A stretch of DNA of 64,000 nt. Source: Paulownia fortunei (lineage: Eukaryota > Streptophyta > Magnoliopsida > Lamiales > Paulowniaceae). The notes under the pieces are model-generated. The model was not told the origin of the DNA and did no database searches. It was given only the letters and a program-made list of their open reading frames with translations. Positions 56,872 to 64,000 of this stretch are shown here, piece by piece. Every line of letters begins with the position of its first letter. Within the stretch, counting starts at the first letter, position 1. Position numbers and translations under genes: made by a program. The stretch covers positions 744,001 to 808,000 of the forward strand of contig CM033124.1 in the NCBI GenBank assembly GCA_019321725.1, in the 5' to 3' direction.

Positions 56872-59800
56872 ATGGATGCAGCTGAAGAAAAAGTTAAAAA
56901 TGAGGAACAAACTGGGCATGTGGAGAATGATCATTCCGAGGATTCGCTGGAAAATGAAAACGAAGATGATGAAGAAGAAGAGTTACATTCCGAGGTGTAT
57001 ATCGTATTCGATTTTTTTTTTTTTTTGAGCTTTACCGTGATCGATGTTTCACTTATTTTTTGTGGGTTTTTTTAATTTTATTTTTTTGGTTGATAAAATG
57101 TTCTGATGTTGTACAATTTGCATCAAAGGTTGTACTGTTACTCCCCTTTTGATCAAATTCATATTGTTCTGTTTTTGAAATTTTATTTTCATTTTTGGAT
57201 CTGTCGTCTGTCGTCAATCGTCAAAGGTTGTAACTTACTAGCCTTGTGATCAAATTCCTTTGTGTATGTGTATGCGTGTTTTTCTATTTTATTTTTCTTA
57301 AATTTTTGGGTTCATTACTGGTTTTTTCCGCCTTTTTTTAATTTACAGAAAAAGGCTAAGTTTTGGGAATGACAATGCTGTGATTGCAAGCCAAGTTTTT
57401 ATGTGTAATGTGAAACACCTAAATGCTGTTCTTTTTATTTTTTCCCCTTGCTGCAGTAGTTATTCTCTGTTAAAGCTCATCAGTTCGCTTTTTACTAAAA
57501 CGTGTTTTTGTTTTCATGTTTTGAATCTTAAGGAATGAAAATAAAATATACTCGGTGATTATTTTCGGTGTTGCTTCTACTGATTAACTCTTTATTTTTT
57601 AAACCTTGAATATTTGCTACATTTCCTTTTTGGTTTGATAGCATCCGTTTCTTAAGAATTTTTACCAGGCTTCAGCCTTGTATATTTCTTAGATATTTCA
57701 TTTGAAAGTTCAGGGGCTTTTGTCCTTTAATTTTTTTTTTTCTTCCATTACACGAGAATTTTCTTTTTCATATGGTCTCAGGAAGCTTTGACTGAGGAGG
57801 AGATAGAAGAGCTAATGGCTGAGCTTTTAGAAGTTGAAAGCAAAGTAAAAATCTTCATCTCTTTTGCTTTCAATCAAAAGTAAATAGTTGTTTGTTACCT
57901 GAATCAGTAATTACTTTTAGGCGGCGGAGGCACAAGAGGCGCTAGAAGAGGAATCACTAGTGAATGTAGAGGCTGATGTTAGGAAAGAATTGGCTCAATC
58001 TCTCTCCGACGATGAAGTAAATAATCTAATATTTCCTCTTTTAATGCTCTGTATGATTTTTTTTCCCCACTTGTACATCATTGTATTTTGAAACTTTTTG
58101 GTAAATGGATAGTTGGAGAAGGCTGTTGTAGAAGAGATGTTGACATTTAAGGAAGAGTGGGAAGTGAAGCTTGATGAGCTTGAGACCGAGAGCGCTCATT
58201 TACTGGTATATATTTTTTGAGTTGTTTCTATTACATGTCAAAATAAGTAATGCTATAATGTTAGTTCTTCTACTAATTAACAAAATTATTCTTGTTCATA
58301 TTGTTGAATCCAACTAAATCAATTGACTTCTTTGGTTGCTTGTTTCAACTTTTCAAACTACTGAAAAAAAGAAAGCCACTATGACATCAACTGATTTGTA
58401 ATATATGCACATGCATGTTTGAGAGGGCCTTTACTTGACTTTTTCTATCTTGCCTTTTTTGATATATTTTACCAAACATTGCATTCAACTTAATTATACC
58501 CGAATTGTGAAAAGTTTTTCTGGTGCTTTCTGATTATCTTTTGCTTTTTGCAACGGTACAGTTTATTTCTTCTTTTCATTTGTCTGAGCAGGAACAACTT
58601 GATGATGCTGGTATTGAACTTTCCAGTCTCTATAAGTGGATTGAAAGACAAAATCCTAATGGTTGCTGCACGGAAGCATGGAAAAAGAGGACTCACTGGG
58701 TTGGAACTCAGATTTCGCTAGATGCTACCGAATCAGTTGCAAAGGCAGAAAAGTATCTCGAGATTCACAGGCCTGTGAGAAGGTTCAGCTCTACATTTTA
58801 ATTGAGTTAATATACTTATGGGTTAAATTTCTGGTTTTGATTTTGGAATTTTCATTGTGGGGCAGACGGCATGGTAAAATCTTGGAGGAGGGTGCCAGTG
58901 GTTTCCTGGGAAAGAAAATTGCGATTTGTGAAAGCAGTGTAGCTGTAAATGAAAGTATGGATGTGGATTGGGATTCTTTCAACAAAATGTGCTCTGAAAG
59001 GTCATCTCTCGATGATATCACATTTGGCAGCAAGCACTGGGCTTCCGTTTACCTGGCCAGCACTCCACAGCAGGCTGCTGAACTGGGTCTTAAATTTCCA
59101 GGAGTTGATGAGGTGACACCTGAACTTCACTTAAAGGCTGCCTGGTCATATCATCGCTTTCGATTTGTTAACAGAAATAATCATGTACTGACTTTTCTCA
59201 ACATATCCCTGATTATATGTGAACTGTCCTCTCATTTTGTAGTTGCTAAACCCTTATGTACTGTTTCACATATTTTTCCAGCTTTGTATGAGTACCTCTC
59301 ACCTTATGCTTCCTGATATTATAGTTTTGGGGCAATTCCAGGCATACGGAAATGATCAAGTGAATTTGCAGATTCTCATAATTGTATTAGCGGAATTGAG
59401 CCAAGTCATGTTTTTGAGTTGTTTGAAGTTTTGAAAACTACAAAAAACCTAAATAATCATTTTGCTTTGATGCTAGAAACTTCTACAGGGCAGCTTTGTA
59501 ATGATTGAACTAGATAATTGATTTCTGCAAGAGCAGGAATTGTGACCCTTACTGTGTATTTAGTTTTCATTAACTCTTTTGAGTAGTTGTTGCTCATATA
59601 AATTACTGGCCAGGTGGAGGAGATTGATGATGTTGATGGCACTTCAAGTGATCCATTTGTTGCGGATGCTATAGCAAATGAAAGGGATCTGAGTCTTACT
59701 GAAGAGCAAAAGAGGAACTTTAGAAAGGTCAGACAGGGTATTGCCTGCCACAATTATTCTTCTGCTACCAGAGTGATTTAAATTGTTTGCAATTGACCAA

Positions 59801-62800
59801 AAGAAGTTGTTTCTCTTTTGCTCATCTTAGTTAAGAATATTAATTGTGGGGAAACTGTGAATCATAAGTGCATTTTTTTTCTATGTTTCAGAAGTTAATT
59901 TCATCAATTCATACTTAAATGCTTAATTACAAAGCATGATTGCGATAGAACTAGTGTATTAGTCATTATTGTATGTTTTTTGTTGCATTGGTCATATGGT
60001 TCCCTAGCACATCTGAACATGGAGTTTAGCGATTGAAATTGTTTTTCATTTAGCCAAGCTTTTTGGGTAGAGAAAAAATATAAAACTTAACATGATATTC
60101 CTCAACGGAAATGAGTTTCATGTCAAGTGTTGGAACCTTTTTGTTTCTCTCTCGGTTTGTTCACTTGTGTGCTTCCCTTAGCTTGATAATGGGTATGCTT
60201 GTAACAATTTTCCAAATGTTATCTTTGTGTAAGTTAAGGTGTAATTGCGATCAGTTTTCACATTGATAATGCTATGTAAGTTAAGTTAAGGTGGCTGAAC
60301 TTTAGCTGAATTTGATATTCTTCTAGCATCTGAGAATTGTGAATTAATAGGATGGAGATTTAAAGTTAAAAACCATGTTTGCTGTTATTGTGAAAATTTG
60401 GTGATAAGTTGCATCATTTCTTGCAATCCCTTACATTTGGCAATTGAGATTGTCCTAGAATCTGTGACAGCACTTGCCTGTCCAATACTTGCTCTGAAAC
60501 TTGTCATTGTGGTCAATAGGTTATCTAGGAAAAACAGTTTTCTGTGTAGTAACGCCTCTTCATAAGTGTACCATAATTTAGATATTTGAATGCTGTAAAT
60601 AAGAAACCAGTGGCATGAATTCACTTGGTATATTTTTGGCATGGGAAATCTTTGATCTTCTCCCTATGATTTGAACGATGAATTTAGTATTTCATGCCAA
60701 TTATTGGTTACATGAAGTGCTTATTTAATTTAACTTTTTGAGATAACTATGGAATTTTGCAAGACTTATCATTAAAAGTCCATCTATTAAAATATAAATA
60801 CTCCATTATGACCAATCAAACTTTGCGCTGTAGATTTGTCTGGGAATTTCCTGCCACTATAGTCAGAGTAGATTGGTTCATGGGTCTTTCTTTAGTTTGT
60901 AATTGGTGTGTTATATATCTGTTGGTTGCTCTTTTTCTTGCATGTTTGGGCTGACAAGATTACTTTGGTTTTGATTTGTATCTTGCACTTTAACAGGTTA
61001 AAGAGGAAGATGATGCAAATGACGATCTCAAGCTTCATATTCGCATGAAGCGAAGGAGACGTAGGAAGCAATGTAAAGAGGTTCAGTTTCAAGCTTTCAG
61101 TTGTTTAGATTTCCTCATTGGTTTTAACTTCATTTTAGAAATCCATTTCCAGGTCTTTGTTATATTTTTGGAGAAATATGCTCAATGCATTGTTTGTGTT
61201 ACTCTATATGTTTTGTAAAACTGTGCTGTCTGCATAATTAATGCTAGTATTGTTGCTACTAAGCCTAGTTGAGAAGAGCCTAGCCTAACTGGATAAAATG
61301 AAAAGGTCGACTATAATGTCCGCCTCTTAAGATCGCCTGAATTTTCTTGAGTTTTTCTTCTGAGGTTTGAGCTTTTTCCAATTTTAAATAATAATGTCTG
61401 AAGCTCGGATATTTATCTCTTCCTTATATCCAAAGCTCCTTCTCTAGTAACTGGATTTGATTCTATTGAATTTCCAGCGAGGGAAGTCACTGAAGGACAT
61501 ATTATACTCCTTTGGATTGACAGAGATATGTGAGCACTTGGTACGTTTGAAATAGTATTAATCTTGACCTTGGATCTGTTAATATCCCAGCTAGATCAAG
61601 CTTAAAAAGTTGACCCTAGCTGATTTGAGTCCCGCGAGGCCTAACTGATAATAATTTGGATTTCTTTGTGTGGTGGCTTCTTGACCATGCTTGGCAAAGA
61701 GATATTTATACTGAGTTGGATTTTTTGTAGATGTAAAAGAAAGAATTAGAGGATTTGAAACAATTTAGTCCTGCATGGGTCTTCAGGCATAGAAAAACAC
61801 CAGAGCTTTTTAACTGAGAAGAGTATGCAGATGAATTAGAAATTCACAGTAAGTGATGTGTAGGCTCTTTAAGTTATTGTGATAGAAATTTTGAATCACG
61901 TCCTAGCTAGATGTTATAAATTGATTAATGGCCATAATTTCACATCGTCCTAGCTAGATGTTATATATTGATTAATGGCCATAATTCATTTACATATTTA
62001 ATAGTCAATCCCGACAGATTTGTGGGACAGATTTTTGTTTTACTTTTTATTTCAGTCCTCTCTTTCTGCCCTTCTCTCTATCTCAGTCTCTTACTCACAC
62101 CCACTCTCTCTTTTTTGGATGTTCTCTTTGTAATAATTGCTAAGAACACAATAATGCATAGCCATTTATTGATTTAATGCATTGCACCTAGAGAAAAATG
62201 GAAAAGCAGATAATGTTTATAAGATGGATCTTATGAAAATGAAGTTATGTGCATGCTAACGCCCTTACTGATATGATGCATAGTTGTGCTTGATGAATTT
62301 TTGCTAGCTAAACAATTTAGGATTGAAAAATAGATATTGAAGGAGCAATTAAATTGGAAATCAGTTGCTAGCCTTTGGACAATGTTTGATTCATTAACCA
62401 GACTCTCAAGAAGGAAGAAACCAGATCTTTCTTGCTCAATCAGGTCGGGTTTCCTCTAAAATTCTGGGACTTGTCTTCACGCCAATTAGACTGGTATGAC
62501 TCGGAAAATATAGGAGAAAACATACAAGGTGCAATTGTCGAACTTGTATTCTGCTTGGAGTTCAGTATCAAAATCTGAGTGTAATACTATTGCACTCATT
62601 AACTGCATATCTATTTCCTGACAAACCCTCTATAGTAACCATCCTGTAATTTTCCCTAGCTATATTTATGTCTTTCTTTTGTGTTTTATGAATTAACTAA
62701 TCATCACCAGAACTTTTGTAGAAGTTGATGTGTAAATATTCCTATTATATCTGCACGCATATAAGTTCATGCTGTAGCGTGGAATCAGTGGTGGAAATTT

Positions 62801-63496
62801 CTGTTGTTATTTTTCTACTTAATTTATATGATTGAGCCGTTCGACCAGATTGATGCATGACCTTGAAATGAAGGCCTGGACCTTATGCCATGCTTGTGTA
62901 TGGTCCAAATTTATTTTATATGGGTTTATGGGTTTAATCATCTGCTTAAGGCATGGCACATAAAGTTATACAAAATTCTACACATGCATTCAGCAATGCG
63001 ATTCGATGTTAGGCTCAGATATACATGGCGAATTTATATTGTCATTATTGACATGCTGCTTTTGTTATATTCTGGATCAGGACACTTTTCAGGGAGAGCT
63101 TTCCTCATTAGATGGGCTGAAGGAGAGCCAGCTGGATGTTTTCATGACTCATGAAGATGGCACTACTGAAGATGATAACAGACATCAAGAACTAAATAAT
63201 AGCGTGCATGAGTTGTTTAGTGTTTCTGATAAAGAGAAAGTGAATAGTAACAATGATACCTCTGCTTCCCTGGACTTAATTGAGTCGAGGGGGTTAAAGC
63301 ATTTAAATGAATCTGACGAACTGTACTCTGATGATAAGAAATGCTGTACAGTTAATATAGGTAGTGACAACGAAGCTCCGGTTGCTGGAAATAGATCTTC
63401 GCATAGCGAGGAAGTTTCCAAATCTGAAGGTGATATAGTCTCTAGTTCAGATTCTGGTTCAGATGATTCAGATGCTGATATCAATGTCAATGCCAG
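56872..63496 (+). CDS. ATRX: ATRX/CHR20 chromatin remodeller, N-terminal part (continues beyond window)
   Basis: The first exons of the plant ATRX homologue (CHROMATIN REMODELING 20), a SNF2-type ATPase linked to histone H3.3 deposition. Exons: 56872-56994, 57782-57844, 57921-58016, 58113-58205, 58592-58782, 58866-59112, 59614-59727, 60997-61080, possibly 61478-61540, then 63081-63496. All have GT-AG borders; frames join cleanly. The N-terminus is acidic (about residues 18-45). It is followed by the conserved ATRX-type block: TEEEIEELMAELLEVESKAA, KLDELETESAHLLEQLDDAG, PNGCCTEAWKKRTHWVGTQ, RRHGKILEEGASGFLGKK, HWASVYLASTPQQAAELGL, FPGVDEVEEIDDVDG and DPFVADAIANERDLSLTEEQ. A basic run follows (MKRRRRRKQ), then a Ser/Asp-rich acidic stretch. 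The SNF2 helicase core is not in the window. The last visible exon ends in phase 2 at 63496, so at least one further exon lies beyond. Confidence 0.9.
59728..60996 (+). other. Long intron of the ATRX gene
   Basis: 1.27 kb between two well-supported exons. Short frames on both strands show no domain and no exon-like splice flanks were found. I see nothing else in it. Confidence 0.6.
61899..61988 (+). repeat. 47-nt tandem duplication in an ATRX intron
   Basis: CGTCCTAGCTAGATGTTATA followed by ATTGATTAATGGCCATAAT occurs at 61899 and 61946 with one internal difference (AAATTG versus TATTG), a recent direct duplication. Confidence 0.9.
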
Positions 63497-64000
63497 GTAC
63501 AATTGATTGCAATTGGATGGTTGCGTTTTGGGTTTGAGATTTTAGGACATATGATAACTAACAATTAAAAGTTCAGTGCTCACGAATGATGGCATACAGC
63601 TCAATCATTTTAAAGGTTTCAAGTGTAGATTTTAAACTCCTTTTGCCAGGGATTCTTCCAGGCTAGGATCGTTTTCCCAGTCAATGAGTATCTGTTCCCA
63701 CTGAGCATGGTGCCTACATATTGAATATCTGAAGGATGCAAATTTCCATTTTGGAATTTTGTGGTCGTTAAATTATATGACGAGTTTATACAGGGCACAA
63801 AGCTAATATTGAATTTCTTAAAAGAATACCAGCTCTCTGTATTTTATTTTCACGATTAATATCTGTTCCCATGGAGCCTGGTGCCTACAGTTGACACAAA
63901 TTTGTGTTCTGGGATCCTATGATCATTGAATTGTTCTATAATTTTTATTTTTGTTTGATTACTATTTCAACATTGTCATTTTTTCAATTGCTATCATTTT
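63497..64000 (+). other. ATRX intron sequence at the right edge
   Basis: Follows the exon ending at 63496 (GTACAA donor). Two similar phrases, TATCTGTTCCCACTGAGCAT near 63689 and TATCTGTTCCCATGGAGCCT near 63860, hint at a short local duplication. No further exon is recognised before the window ends. Confidence 0.5.

Noticed and set aside
1..64000. tRNA, rRNA, CRISPR array or a co-regulated biosynthetic gene cluster
   Set aside because: No cloverleaf-compatible tRNA, no rRNA segments and no CRISPR-type arrays were seen; the two box A/box B pairs fit SINEs better. The genes belong to unrelated pathways, so no cluster is claimed.

Overview
The window is nuclear DNA of a dicot plant. Genes are split by AT-rich GT-AG introns, and intergenic DNA is full of (TA)n, (GT)n and poly(A/T) tracts and decayed short repeats. 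The gene products are all plant families: GDSL lipase, neprosin (DUF239), defensin-like peptide, AMT1 ammonium transporter, DYW-type PPR protein, TH2, a plant enhancer-of-polycomb-like protein and plant ATRX. An asterid (perhaps Lamiales) is my impression only, not a result.

Layout. 386-1467 (+) holds the last two exons of a GDSL esterase/lipase that begins before the window. 5451-10922 (+) is a complete seven-exon neprosin-type secreted protease gene, with a foldback transposon in its sixth intron. 11513-11871 (-) is a two-exon, six-cysteine defensin-like peptide gene. 11.9-19.6 kb is repeat-rich and apparently gene-free. 19660-22460 (+) is a two-exon AMT1 ammonium transporter with one 1-nt frameshift in a G run. 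22.5-29.3 kb is gene-free apart from a SINE-like element, a degenerate minisatellite and a nested hairpin. 29286-31714 (-) is a DYW-class PPR RNA-editing factor, probably with a tiny upstream coding exon at 32570-32582.

34160-39986 (+) is a gene for bifunctional TH2 (TENA plus HAD phosphatase, thiamin salvage). It can be read only by changing frame about ten times. 40-45 kb is mostly non-coding, with one unassigned exon-like stretch at 42511-42688 (-). 45123-49554 (-) is a four-exon enhancer-of-polycomb-like gene. 50.6-56.8 kb is AT-rich repeat territory with a second SINE-like element. 56872 to the right edge (+) is the 5' part of an ATRX/CHR20 chromatin-remodelling ATPase gene, whose helicase part lies outside.

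The genes do not form a pathway or cluster; this is ordinary mixed plant gene order. Two neighbours (EPL-like and ATRX) are chromatin proteins, which I regard as coincidence. I found no clear novel multi-gene system. The most useful anomalies are the clustered frameshifts in TH2, the single frameshift in AMT1, the foldback element whose arm reaches the neprosin exon 6 splice donor, two 21-22-nt hairpins, and three dispersed repeat families recognised by comparing copies within the window. Splice sites were read by eye; family names rest on recognised motifs, not on database searches.
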